From Gymnodinialimonas ulvae (GTDB lineage Bacteria; Pseudomonadota; Alphaproteobacteria; Rhodobacterales; Rhodobacteraceae), in NCBI RefSeq assembly GCF_037543845.1, contig NZ_JBBIFX010000001.1:1426001-1490000 (forward strand): a DNA stretch of 64,000 nucleotides, written 5' to 3'. The notes beneath the pieces were generated by a model. It saw only the letters and a program-made list of their open reading frames with translations, ran no database searches and had not been told where the DNA came from. Below, in pieces: positions 43,014 to 51,725 of the stretch; the stretch's first letter is position 1; every line of letters begins with the position of its first letter. The translations under genes and the position numbers were made by a program.

Positions 43014-43639
43014 TCCGCGCGGCTCGCGATGGCGTTGATCGCCGCGACCGTGATGGCCGAGCCGCCCAACCGCCCCTCGACAATGATCGACGGCACCGGC
43101 TGCGCGGCCCATAACGCGTCCTTGCTTTCGCGCGCGCCCACGAAACCCACCGGGCATCCGATGATCGCCGCAGGGCGCGGGCAATCGGGGTCTTCCAACA
43201 TCTCCAACAGGTGGAACAGGGCGGTCGGCGCGTTCCCGATGGCCACCAACGCGCCGTCAAGACGGTCGCGCCACAGCTCCAGCGCCGCGGCCGACCGCGT
43301 CGTGCCCAACTGTGCTGCCAGTCCCGGGACCCGCTCATCGCGCAGGGTGCAGACCACATCATTGGCGGCCGGAAGGCGCTTGCCCGTCACACCCTCGCTG
43401 ACCATGTGGGCATCACACAAGATCGGCGCACCTGCTTCCAACGCCGCACGCGCCGCCGCGACCATGCCGTCAGACACCTTCACATGCGCCTCCAGCCCGA
43501 CCATCCCGGCGGCGTGGATCATGCGCACCACAACCTGCTCCGCGTCTTCGGCGAAGCGTTCCAGATCGGCCTCCGCCCGGATCGTCGCAAAGCTTTCCAA
43601 GTAGATCGCCGCGCCGTCCTTTTCGTATTCATACGGCAT
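43010..43639 (-). CDS. cobH: Precorrin-8X methylmutase CobH
   Basis: 209 residues. It migrates a methyl from C11 to C12 to give hydrogenobyrinic acid. Conserved pieces are MVGLEAHVKVSDGMVAAARA, APILCDAHMVSEGVTG, and PAAIIGCPVGFVGARESKDA. The catalytic His falls in CDAHM in family alignments as I recall them. It overlaps cobG by 11 nt. Confidence 0.95.
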   Translation of the reverse strand: MPYEYEKDGAAIYLESFATIRAEADLERFAEDAEQVVVRMIHAAGMVGLEAHVKVSDGMVAAARAALEAGAPILCDAHMVSEGVTGKRLPAANDVVCTLRDERVPGLAAQLGTTRSAAALELWRDRLDGALVAIGNAPTALFHLLEMLEDPDCPRPAAIIGCPVGFVGARESKDALWAAQPVPSIIVEGRLGGSAITVAAINAIASRAE

Positions 43640-44498
43640 CGACGCCGTCCCCTTCCGTGGTCGTTTCGGCCTTATTGTCCCGCGTCTGCGCCAGCGCAAG
43701 CTCCGGCAGATACAACGCGCGAAACGGCGTCACCCGCAATGCCGTGACACCGGGTTTCAACGCCATTCTCAGGGTTGCCGGCCGCAATCGACCTTCCTGC
43801 GCGACCACCCATGCCGGCCCGTCCGTCGAGATCGTTTCGGGCGCATTGGGCCGCGTCTCCCCGCACAAATCCTCGGGCAGGCGTGCGGCATGATCGACCA
43901 ACCGGCCCCGGCCATCCGCGCCGATGCACCCCGACGCGATGAACCAACGCGCGATCTCAACGCAGCGCGCCACCGGGTCTGCAACAACGCCGCCGGTCTC
44001 GACCCCGTCCGCGCGCACGATCACCGCGTCACCGGCGGCTTCGATACGCACATCGCCCGGCACGTCCGACAGGACCCGTTTCGGGCCGACATCCACGACG
44101 AAACCGAATTTCTGTGGCAGCGTGCCGAAGGTCTTCTCCGCCAGCTTTTCGGCGAGGTCAGTCGCCAGAAGACTCGCTCGCTGGTCGAGAAATGGGCTTT
44201 GCGTTATGTTGACCCGTCCGCTTGGCGTGTGGTCGATCTCGGTCAGCCCCAGCGCGTCCAGTTCGGGCACCAGGGCCGCGTGATCCGCTGTGCTCAGCCC
44301 GCGCAATTGCAGGTTTGCGCGGTTCGTCAGCTCGATGAACCCTGCCCCGAAGCTCTCGGCCAAATCGGCAAGGCCCTGCGCCTGTGTGCGGGTCAAGGCC
44401 CCGCCCGGCACGCGAATACGCACCATCAACCCATCGTCCAGCGGCATGGGCCGCAAGACCGAAGGACACCAGCCCCAGGCCTTTCGATCGGCGTTCAT
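43629..44498 (-). CDS. cobG: CobG-like precorrin-3B synthase, short form
   Basis: 289 residues, much shorter than Pseudomonas denitrificans CobG (about 460). It has the nitrite/sulfite reductase ferredoxin-like half-domain (DDGLMVRIRVPGGALTRTQAQ, FIELTNRANLQLRGL) and a following NiR/SiR-like domain (HTPSGRVNITQSPFLD, FGFVVDVGPKRVLSDVPGDV). Cys residues are few and no C-x5-C then C-x3-C cluster motif is present. The aerobic ring-contraction step oxidises precorrin-3A. Either a different cluster is used, or a partner supplies it. It overlaps cobN by ATGA. Confidence 0.82.
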   Translation of the reverse strand: MNADRKAWGWCPSVLRPMPLDDGLMVRIRVPGGALTRTQAQGLADLAESFGAGFIELTNRANLQLRGLSTADHAALVPELDALGLTEIDHTPSGRVNITQSPFLDQRASLLATDLAEKLAEKTFGTLPQKFGFVVDVGPKRVLSDVPGDVRIEAAGDAVIVRADGVETGGVVADPVARCVEIARWFIASGCIGADGRGRLVDHAARLPEDLCGETRPNAPETISTDGPAWVVAQEGRLRPATLRMALKPGVTALRVTPFRALYLPELALAQTRDNKAETTTEGDGVDAV

Positions 44499-47400
44499 TC
44501 CGCCGCCTCCAGATCGGCGAGGATCGAATTGCGCCGTGACACCCAAAGCCCCGCCGCGTGCAGGGCGGCAAAACGGTCGCGCATCGCGGCCAGCGCCTCG
44601 GGGTTGGCCGCGGCCAGAAACGCCTCGACGGCTGCGTCTCCCAGCGTCGCTTCATAGTACAAATCGAACAGGTGTGAGGGCACGACACCGGCCAACTGCG
44701 CGAACGCCGCCATGTTTTCCAAGGTTGCCGCGATCTCCGCAGCCCCGCGAAATCCGTGCCGCTGCATGCCCGTGATCCACCCCGGATGCGCCGCACGCGC
44801 ATGCACAACGCGGGCCACTTCCTCGGTCAGCCCGCGCGCCCGGGGCCGTGACGGGTCCGTCACATCCATATGGTACAGCGCGGCCTTTCCGCCGGTGACG
44901 CCCTGCGCGGCGGCAAAACCCGCCTCATGGGTCGCGTAATCCTCGGCCAGAAGAATATCGGTCTCCGGCAGGTCCTGCAGATGCACGAAGGCCTCCGCCC
45001 CCGCGACCCGCGCCGCGATCCCATCGGCATCCTTGGCGATGGTTTCCCCGTCCAGCGCATAGGCCGAGGCCGCCAGCCAGGCCTCGCCCACCATCCGCTT
45101 CGCTTCGTCCGAATAATCGCCAAGATGTGCGCCAATCCCAACGCCGAAGGACCCAGGTGCCGGGCCATAGACCCGCGCTCCGGCGCGCCCGACAAACGGG
45201 TTCCAATCCGCCGCCTCGTCGCGGCCCGCCAGCGCCCGCACCGCCTGCTGGAACAACGCCGAAAGCGTCGGGAACACGTCGCGGAACAACCCTGACACGC
45301 GCAAGGTCACGTCGACGCGGGGCCGGTCCAATTCCGCGATCGGCAAAACCTCTATCCCGCTGACCCGTTCCGATCCCTCGTCCCACACCGGCCGCACGCC
45401 CAGTAGCGCCAGAGCCATGGCGAATTCCTCGCCCGCCGTGCGCATCGTCGCCGACCCCCACAAATCTACGATCAACCCCTTCGGGTAATCGCCCTCATCC
45501 TGCAAATGCCGCCGGATCAACTCGTCCGCCATCACACAACCCTGCGCATAGGCCGCGCGCGATGGCACCGACCGCGGGTCGGTCGTATACAAATTCCGCC
45601 CCGTCGGAAGGACATCGAGCCGCCCGCGATAGGGCGAGCCGCTTGGCCCCGCCTCGATCCGGTGCCCCGCCAAAGCGGCAAGGAGGCTGGCGCGCTCCGC
45701 AACGGCGGAGGCGCGGCTGTCGAACGCCGCCTGCCCCGGTTCTTCCCGCCCCCAGACGTGCAAGCCATCGCCGAACTGGCTCTCCTTCACGTCGCAGACA
45801 AACCGGTCGATCCGCGTGATCGCCTCTGCCGAACACGATGCCGCCTCCAGCCCCAGATCGCCCTCAACCCCCAGCGCCTGCGCCTCGGCGCGGATGTCTT
45901 CCTGCAACCGGTCGCGCCGCTTGGGATCCAACCCGTCGGCGTTGGAAAACTCGTCCAGCAGCGCCTCCAACCGTGCCAACCGCGCCGGCGTTTCCGATGG
46001 CCTCAAAGGCGGCGGGATATGGCCCAACGTGATGGCCCCGATGCGCCGTTTCGCCTGCGCCGCCTCGCCCGGATCGTTGACAATGAACGGATAGATCACC
46101 GGCAAATCCCCGGTCAGCGCCTCGGGCCAGCACCCCTCCGACAGGGCCACGGCCTTGCCCGGCAACCACTCCAGTGTTCCATGCGCCCCGATGTGAATGA
46201 GCGCGTCCGCATGGGCCTGCATCCACAGGTAGAACGCGACATATCCATGCCGTGGCACCCGCGCGAGGTCGTGATATTCCGCGTCCCTCAGCGCCGGGTT
46301 GCCCCGCTCCGGTTGCAACGCCACCCAGGTGTTCCCGCGCCGCAATATGGGCAGGGCCAGCCCCTCTTCGACTGCGTCCGCATCCGCCTCGCAGGCGCCC
46401 CAGGCTGCATGAAGATCATCCTGCAAGCTTTTGGTAAGGCTGGATAAAGCCGCCCTGTACTCTGGGAATGGCCAGACCACCTGCGCCGCGCGCAAATCCT
46501 CCGCCCCCAGCCCACCGGCCTCGCCCAAATCCTCCAGGATGGCCGAGGCCGAAGCCATCGCATCCAGCCCCACCGCATGGGCCATATTCCACGCGCGCCC
46601 GGGATAGGTGCTGAGCACCAGCGCCACCTGCCGCCCCTCCGACATGGCCAGCCTGTGCCACGCCGCCACGCGCCGCGCGACCGCCTCGACGCGGCCCGCC
46701 TGCGCCCGGTGCACATAGCGCGCGTATTGCAAATCATCATCGCGCGCCTGCGGCTCCTTGAAGCTCACCGCGCCGCCGAAAATCCGCCCGTCGACCTCCG
46801 GCAACACCACATGCATCGCCAGATCGGCGGGCGACAATCCGCGCTCGGCTTCGGCCCAGGCCTCTTCCGTAGAGGTCGCCAATGCCACCTGAAACACCGG
46901 CACTCCGCCTGCATCGAGTGGCGAGGTACCCGCCGCGCCCTTGCCGGAAAATGACGTCGCATTGACCACCGCCACTGGCTCAAGATGCGCCACCATACGG
47001 GCCATCCATTCCGCCGCCCCCGGCGCCTTCAGCGACGGCGCGAACAGGCCCGTCACGGCAAAGCCCTGCGCCCGCAACGCGCCAAACAGCGCCTCGATCG
47101 GGGCCAGATCGGCCGCCACCAGATAGGATCGGTAGAACGTTATCAGAACCAGCTTTTCATTGCCCGCCAGCACCGGACAGCACACGCCATCTTCGGGCGT
47201 CCAGCCGCCAACCTGCGCCACGCCCTTCGCGCCCTTCACCGGCCCCGCATAAAGGCCGGAGGCCAACGCCATCTGCTGTAACGCGGCCTGCGCGGCCACC
47301 GCCCCACCCGCATCGCAAAGATGCTGCAACCGGCGCAATGTGCTGACAGGCAATGTCGAGATATCATCCAACCGCCTGTCCTCGCGCCCATCGGCGGGCA

Positions 47401-47740
47401 GCACCGCCAAGGCAATTCCGCGCGCCCGACACAGGGCCTCGATCTGCTGCAACCCGTAGGGCCAATAGGGCACGCCACCGATCAACCGGATCAGGATACC
47501 CTTCGCACCGGTAAGCGTCTGCTCCACGTAAGTGTCGACGGACAAAGGATGTTTCAGCGCAACGATATTGGCCAGCCGCAAGCTCGGAAGCGCGCCATCG
47601 GCACGGTTCCACCCTTCCGCAAACGCCCCAAGGTCGGAATCCGACAGCGACAGCACCACAAGATCGCCGGGCGTCTGGCCCAGGTCCTGCGGGGTCTCGG
47701 TCTCTTCTAACCCGTGGCTTTCGCGGAATATGACGTGCAT
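44495..47740 (-). CDS. cobN: Cobaltochelatase subunit CobN
   Basis: 1081 residues, the large subunit of the ATP-dependent aerobic cobaltochelatase, related to magnesium chelatase BchH. Typical parts are AWNMAHAVGLDAMASA, IHIGAHGTLEWLPGKAVALS, DLPVIYPFIVNDPGEAAQAK, and PAGRNLYTTDPRSVPSRAAY-type text (here PTGRNLYTTDPRSVPSRAAY). CobS and CobT, the AAA+ partners, are not in the window and are often elsewhere in this group. It follows cobW by 6 nt. Confidence 0.96.
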   Translation of the reverse strand: MHVIFRESHGLEETETPQDLGQTPGDLVVLSLSDSDLGAFAEGWNRADGALPSLRLANIVALKHPLSVDTYVEQTLTGAKGILIRLIGGVPYWPYGLQQIEALCRARGIALAVLPADGREDRRLDDISTLPVSTLRRLQHLCDAGGAVAAQAALQQMALASGLYAGPVKGAKGVAQVGGWTPEDGVCCPVLAGNEKLVLITFYRSYLVAADLAPIEALFGALRAQGFAVTGLFAPSLKAPGAAEWMARMVAHLEPVAVVNATSFSGKGAAGTSPLDAGGVPVFQVALATSTEEAWAEAERGLSPADLAMHVVLPEVDGRIFGGAVSFKEPQARDDDLQYARYVHRAQAGRVEAVARRVAAWHRLAMSEGRQVALVLSTYPGRAWNMAHAVGLDAMASASAILEDLGEAGGLGAEDLRAAQVVWPFPEYRAALSSLTKSLQDDLHAAWGACEADADAVEEGLALPILRRGNTWVALQPERGNPALRDAEYHDLARVPRHGYVAFYLWMQAHADALIHIGAHGTLEWLPGKAVALSEGCWPEALTGDLPVIYPFIVNDPGEAAQAKRRIGAITLGHIPPPLRPSETPARLARLEALLDEFSNADGLDPKRRDRLQEDIRAEAQALGVEGDLGLEAASCSAEAITRIDRFVCDVKESQFGDGLHVWGREEPGQAAFDSRASAVAERASLLAALAGHRIEAGPSGSPYRGRLDVLPTGRNLYTTDPRSVPSRAAYAQGCVMADELIRRHLQDEGDYPKGLIVDLWGSATMRTAGEEFAMALALLGVRPVWDEGSERVSGIEVLPIAELDRPRVDVTLRVSGLFRDVFPTLSALFQQAVRALAGRDEAADWNPFVGRAGARVYGPAPGSFGVGIGAHLGDYSDEAKRMVGEAWLAASAYALDGETIAKDADGIAARVAGAEAFVHLQDLPETDILLAEDYATHEAGFAAAQGVTGGKAALYHMDVTDPSRPRARGLTEEVARVVHARAAHPGWITGMQRHGFRGAAEIAATLENMAAFAQLAGVVPSHLFDLYYEATLGDAAVEAFLAAANPEALAAMRDRFAALHAAGLWVSRRNSILADLEAAE

Positions 47741-47746
47741 GTCATG

Positions 47747-48802
47747 TTACTCAGCCGCCGTCGCCGTTTCCGGCGCCAGAACGGCCCGGATCGCGACCGG
47801 ATCAACGTCGTCATGCTCGGCGATCACCACCAAACGCCCCGCACGGGGTCGGTCGCCCCAAGGCTGGTCATATTGGTGCCGCACCCGCGCGCCCACGGCC
47901 TGCACCAAAAGGCGCATCGGCTTGCCCGCGACGTCCGCATAGCCCTTCACGCGCAGGATATTCTGCTCCGTGGCAAGCCGTTCGATCCGCGCCACCAATT
48001 CCGCCGGATCTGCGACGGGCGCGATGTTCACAACGATGCTCTCGAAATCATCATGCTCATGAGCGTCGTGGCCATCGTGATGCGACGGGCGCGCTTCCAT
48101 ATCGTCTTCCGCCGCCGCTTCCAGCCCAAGGATAACGCGCGGGTCCACGCGACCTTCCGCGACCTCGACAATCGGCAAGCTGCGCGGTGCCTCCGCCTCG
48201 ATCACAGCCTTCGCCTTCGCCACGCCGTCTGGCCCCGCCAGATCGGGCTTGGTGAGCAGCACGATGTCGGCACATGAAATCTGATCCTCGAACACTTCGC
48301 TCAATGGAGTCTCGTGGTCGATGCTCTCATCCGCCAATCGCTGCGCATCCACGCGCGCCACATCCGGCGCGAACCGGCCTGCCGCCACCGCCTCCGCATC
48401 GGCGAGCGCGATCACCCCGTCGACCGTGATTTTCGAGCGGATATCGGGCCAATCAAACGCCTTCAAAAGCGGCTTGGGCAACGCCAGGCCAGAGGTCTCG
48501 ATCACGATATGTTCGGGCCGCGGCTCCAGTTTCATCAACGCTTCAATCGTCGGGATGAAATCATCGGCGACGGTGCAACAGATGCAGCCGTTGGCCAGCT
48601 CCATGATGTTTTCCGCCGGGCAATCGGGGATCGCGCAGCCCTTCAGGATCTCGCCATCGACGCCCACATCGCCAAACTCGTTGACCACGATGGCCAACCG
48701 TTTGCCGCCCGGGTTCTGCATCAATTGCGAGATCAGGGTCGTCTTTCCCGCCCCCAGAAACCCAGTCACGATCGTCACCGGCAGTTTCGCCAAATCAGCC
48801 AT
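47747..48802 (-). CDS. cobW: CobW-family GTPase, cobalt chaperone
   Basis: 351 residues. The GTPase P-loop is GFLGAGKTT, the metal motif is NGCICCTV (CxCC), and the C-terminal CobW_C domain starts near residue 250. A His/Asp-rich loop (HHDGHDAHEHDDFE) lies between. CobW is believed to hand Co(II) to CobN. It is placed between DUF1636 and cobN behind the minus-strand riboswitch. Confidence 0.94.
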   Translation of the reverse strand: MADLAKLPVTIVTGFLGAGKTTLISQLMQNPGGKRLAIVVNEFGDVGVDGEILKGCAIPDCPAENIMELANGCICCTVADDFIPTIEALMKLEPRPEHIVIETSGLALPKPLLKAFDWPDIRSKITVDGVIALADAEAVAAGRFAPDVARVDAQRLADESIDHETPLSEVFEDQISCADIVLLTKPDLAGPDGVAKAKAVIEAEAPRSLPIVEVAEGRVDPRVILGLEAAAEDDMEARPSHHDGHDAHEHDDFESIVVNIAPVADPAELVARIERLATEQNILRVKGYADVAGKPMRLLVQAVGARVRHQYDQPWGDRPRAGRLVVIAEHDDVDPVAIRAVLAPETATAAE

Positions 48803-48805
48803 GTC

Positions 48806-49207
48806 TCATCCCCCCAGCTTGGGTGCGCCCGCCACGACCGGCGGAATGCGCGCAATGCAGTTTTTCTTGAAGTGATCGGGTCGTTGCCGCCACGGGATCA
48901 CCCCATCGCTTGCGTCCCGGTATAGGGCCATGCCATCGGTCAGCAGGCCCAAATGCGACCCCTCATGGAGGTTTCCGTAGACATAAGTCCAGCGCGCGTC
49001 GCCGCCGCGCATCGCGACCGAACACCCGTGGTCGCAATTTTGCAGGCATTCCACCGCCGTCAACGTCACGCCATCGGGCATGCCGCCCGCTCGCAGACCC
49101 TCATAGAGCCGCTGGCCGGGCCGCTCCCCGTCTTCGGTCACATCCGCCCCGCGCTTGCATTTCACACAAACCAGGAGCTCGACCGGCGCCGTATCGGTAT
49201 CCATCAT
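48806..49207 (-). CDS. DUF1636 family metal-binding-like protein (first gene of cob operon)
   Basis: 133 residues. The first pair is LLVCVKCKRGAD; the middle CLQNCDHGCSVAM has three more Cys; then WTYVYGNLHE and VIPWRQRPDHFKKNCIARIPP, the full DUF1636 pattern. Likely a thioredoxin-fold ferredoxin-like protein with Fe-S or other metal. It comes right after the riboswitch and 3 nt before cobW. A shorter relative closes the operon. The start is ATGATG; either codon could be used. Confidence 0.85.
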   Translation of the reverse strand: MMDTDTAPVELLVCVKCKRGADVTEDGERPGQRLYEGLRAGGMPDGVTLTAVECLQNCDHGCSVAMRGGDARWTYVYGNLHEGSHLGLLTDGMALYRDASDGVIPWRQRPDHFKKNCIARIPPVVAGAPKLGG

Positions 49208-49252
49208 TCCCCCAAGCCCGAGGCACCCCGCCCGGATCTAAAAGTTCCAAAC

Positions 49253-49409
49253 CCGATGGCAGGTCTCCTGGCTTGTGGCTTTTGCTTCTGCCGCCTTCCC
49301 GGGCGTCTCGCCCAGTGGCCTATCGGCAGTCGCATACCACTCACAGTTGCGGGGGCAGCCGGGGCATCACACCCCATTCCCTCTTCGGCACCCGGCGGTG
49401 CACCATCGG
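49253..49409 (-). ncRNA. Cobalamin riboswitch upstream of the cob operon
   Basis: Read on the minus strand: GAGGGAATG, GCTGCCCCCGCAACTGTGAG, GCCACTGGGCGAGACGCCCGG then GAAGGC, and the B12 box AGCCAGGAGACCTGCC (plus-strand 49258-49273). The terminal stem CGATGG/CCATCG closes it. It should repress the DUF1636-cobW-cobN series when B12 is abundant. Confidence 0.95.
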
Positions 49410-49501
49410 CGAAAACACTGCTCACGGCCCGGCCCGCTTGTCAATCGGTCCGCGCGATGTCACCCCTTTGTCCGACGCCCCCAACCGCGATGCAGGACCC
49501 C

Positions 49502-50116
49502 ATGACCCAGACCGACGAAAACGCCCGCCACAACGAGAAGATGAAAAAGATCAAGGCGGCCCGCGACAAGATGATGGAGACCAAGACCGAGGAAAAGGGC
49601 CTGATCATGGTCCATACCGGGTCGGGAAAGGGCAAATCGTCGTCGGGGTTCGGCATGGTCATGCGCGCGATCCAGCACGAGATGGGCTGTGCGGTGGTGC
49701 AGTTCATCAAGGGCAATTGGGACACCGGCGAGAAAAGCTTCCTGCGGACGCGCTTCGCCGATGAATGCCGCTTCTTCGTCTCGGGCGAGGGCTTCACCTG
49801 GGAAACCCAGGACCGCGAACGCGACATCGCCGCGGCGCAAAATGGCTGGAAAATCGCGCAAGAGCAAATCCTCGACCCCGCGATCGACTTCGTCCTGCTC
49901 GACGAAATCAACATCGCCCTGCGCTACGATTACCTCGACATCGACGAGGTCGTCGATTTCCTGCTCCACCAGAAACCGCAGATGACCCACGTCTGCCTGA
50001 CGGGCCGCAACGCCAAACCCGAGCTGATCGAGGCCGCCGACCTGGTCACCGAAATGACCCTCGTCAAGCATCCCTTCCGCGATGGCGTTAAAGCGCAGAA
50101 AGGCATCGAATTCTGA
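49502..50116 (+). CDS. cobO: Cob(I)yrinic acid a,c-diamide adenosyltransferase CobO
   Basis: 204 residues of the CobA/CobO/BtuR family. The P-loop is MVHTGSGKGKSSSGFGM, with the ATP-binding FVLLDEINIALRYDYL and VCLTGRNAKPELIEAADLVT. It attaches the adenosyl group to the reduced corrin. Divergent from the riboswitch-led operon, and 33 nt upstream of cobQ. The second ATG is taken because GGA is spaced for it. Confidence 0.95.
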   Translation: MTQTDENARHNEKMKKIKAARDKMMETKTEEKGLIMVHTGSGKGKSSSGFGMVMRAIQHEMGCAVVQFIKGNWDTGEKSFLRTRFADECRFFVSGEGFTWETQDRERDIAAAQNGWKIAQEQILDPAIDFVLLDEINIALRYDYLDIDEVVDFLLHQKPQMTHVCLTGRNAKPELIEAADLVTEMTLVKHPFRDGVKAQKGIEF

Positions 50117-50148
50117 TGCCCACGCCCCCTAATCATGGCGCCTGATCC

Positions 50149-51594
50149 ATGACCCGCGCGCTGATGATCCAGGGCACCGGCTCCAACGTGGGCAAATCCA
50201 TGCTCGTCGCGGGCCTGTGCCGGATCGCGCAGCAAAACGGCCTGTCGGTCGCACCCTTCAAGCCGCAGAACATGTCCAACAATGCCGCCGTTACCTCCGA
50301 TGGCGGCGAGATTGGCCGCGCGCAGGCCCTGCAAGCGCTGGCCTGTGGGCTCGCGCCCCACACCGACATGAACCCGGTCCTGCTCAAGCCCGAAACCGAC
50401 ACCGGTTCCCAGGTCATCGTGAACGGCAAGCGCCTCACCACCGTGCGCGCCCGCGACTACGCCACGCTCAAACCGCAACTCCTGCACGCCGTCACCGAAA
50501 GCTTCGACCGCCTCAAATCGCACCACGACCTGATCCTCGTCGAAGGCGCAGGCTCGCCGGCGGAGGTCAACCTGCGCCCCGGCGACATTGCCAATATGGG
50601 TTTCGCGCGCGCCACAGACACGCCCGTGGTCCTGTGCGGCGACATCGACCGTGGCGGCGTCATCGCGCAGATCGTGGGCACCCAGGCGGTCCTCGACCCC
50701 GCCGACGCCGCCCTCATCAAAGGCTTCATGATCAACAAGTTCCGTGGCGACCCGCACCTCTTCGACGATGGTTACAAGATCATCGAAGACCACACCGGCT
50801 GGCCCGGCTTCGGCGTCATCCCATGGTTCACCGAGGCCCACAGGCTGCCCGCCGAAGACGCGCTCGACATCACCACGCACGCCCGCACGCGGGGCCTGCA
50901 CATCGTCTGCCTGCGTCTGTCGCGGATTGCCAATTTCGACGATATGGACCCGCTCGCGCAGGAGCCCTCCGTGCGCCTGACCATGCTCAACCCCGGCCAG
51001 GCCATCCCCGGAGACGCCGACGTGGTCATCCTCCCCGGCTCAAAATCCACGCGCGGCGACCTCGCCTTCCTGCGCGCCCAAGGCTGGGATATCGACCTCG
51101 CCGCCCATATCCGGCGCGGCGGGCACGTACTTGGCATTTGCGGAGGCTATCAGATGCTCGGCCGATCCATCGCCGACCCCGACGGCATCGAAGGCCCGCC
51201 CGGCACCGATCCCGGCTTGGGCCTGCTCGACGTCACGACGACCATGACCCCGAAGAAAACCCTCACGGAGGTCACCGCCCGCCACGCCGACACCGACGTG
51301 TCCGTGCGCGGCTACGAGATCCACATCGGCGAGACAGATGGCCCCGACCGCGCCCGCCCCTTCGCCCGGATCGACGGCACCACCGAGGGCGCGCAAAGTT
51401 CAAACGGCCTGATCACCGGAAGCTACTTGCATGGCCTGTTCCGCGATGACGCCTTCCGCGCCGCGTGGCTCGCGCGGTTCAATGCGACCAGCACCACCCA
51501 ATACGACCAAAGTGTCGAACAAACCCTCGACGTCTTGGCCTCCCACCTGCGCCACCACCTCGACACCCGCGCCCTTTTCGCTGCCGCAAAATAA
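50149..51594 (+). CDS. cobQ: Cobyric acid synthase CobQ
   Basis: 481 residues. The N-terminal ATPase has MIQGTGSNVGKSMLVAGLCR and KPQNMSNNAAV. The C-terminal glutamine amidotransferase has the nucleophile in LGICGGYQMLGR and the catalytic His in SYLHGLFRDD. It amidates side chains b, d, e and g of adenosylcobyrinic acid a,c-diamide. Probably co-transcribed with cobO. Confidence 0.96.
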   Translation: MTRALMIQGTGSNVGKSMLVAGLCRIAQQNGLSVAPFKPQNMSNNAAVTSDGGEIGRAQALQALACGLAPHTDMNPVLLKPETDTGSQVIVNGKRLTTVRARDYATLKPQLLHAVTESFDRLKSHHDLILVEGAGSPAEVNLRPGDIANMGFARATDTPVVLCGDIDRGGVIAQIVGTQAVLDPADAALIKGFMINKFRGDPHLFDDGYKIIEDHTGWPGFGVIPWFTEAHRLPAEDALDITTHARTRGLHIVCLRLSRIANFDDMDPLAQEPSVRLTMLNPGQAIPGDADVVILPGSKSTRGDLAFLRAQGWDIDLAAHIRRGGHVLGICGGYQMLGRSIADPDGIEGPPGTDPGLGLLDVTTTMTPKKTLTEVTARHADTDVSVRGYEIHIGETDGPDRARPFARIDGTTEGAQSSNGLITGSYLHGLFRDDAFRAAWLARFNATSTTQYDQSVEQTLDVLASHLRHHLDTRALFAAAK

Positions 51595-51626
51595 CACCCG
51601 CCTCCAGGCGAACGCCCCCGCCCTCT

Positions 51627-51713
51627 TTGCTTCCGAAATACCTCGGGGGTCAGCGTCATTCCCTTGGGAAAGACGCGTCAGGGGGCAGCGCCCCCTCGCG
51701 CCCGTCAGGGCGC
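51627..51713. repeat. Structured intergenic sequence with stacked hairpins
   Basis: The gap between cobQ and the YedK gene holds CCGAAATACCTCGGGGGT, then GGGGGCAGCGCCCCC, then GCGCCC GTCA GGGCGC (51698-51713). The blocks look like repeated intergenic hairpins seen in Rhodobacteraceae chromosomes. The last stem is followed by A, not T, on the plus strand, so it is not a canonical terminator for cobQ. Confidence 0.5.
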
Positions 51714-51725
51714 AAAAACAGACTC

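Noticed and set aside
43629..44498. Frameshift as cause of the short CobG
   Set aside because: The downstream cobH overlaps the end and no CobG-like sequence continues in another frame, so truncation by sequencing error is unlikely.
51698..51713. Hairpin GCGCCC-GTCA-GGGCGC as terminator of cobQ
   Set aside because: The stem is followed by AAAAA on the plus strand and no T-run, so it was not called an intrinsic terminator for either strand; it is recorded only as a structured sequence.
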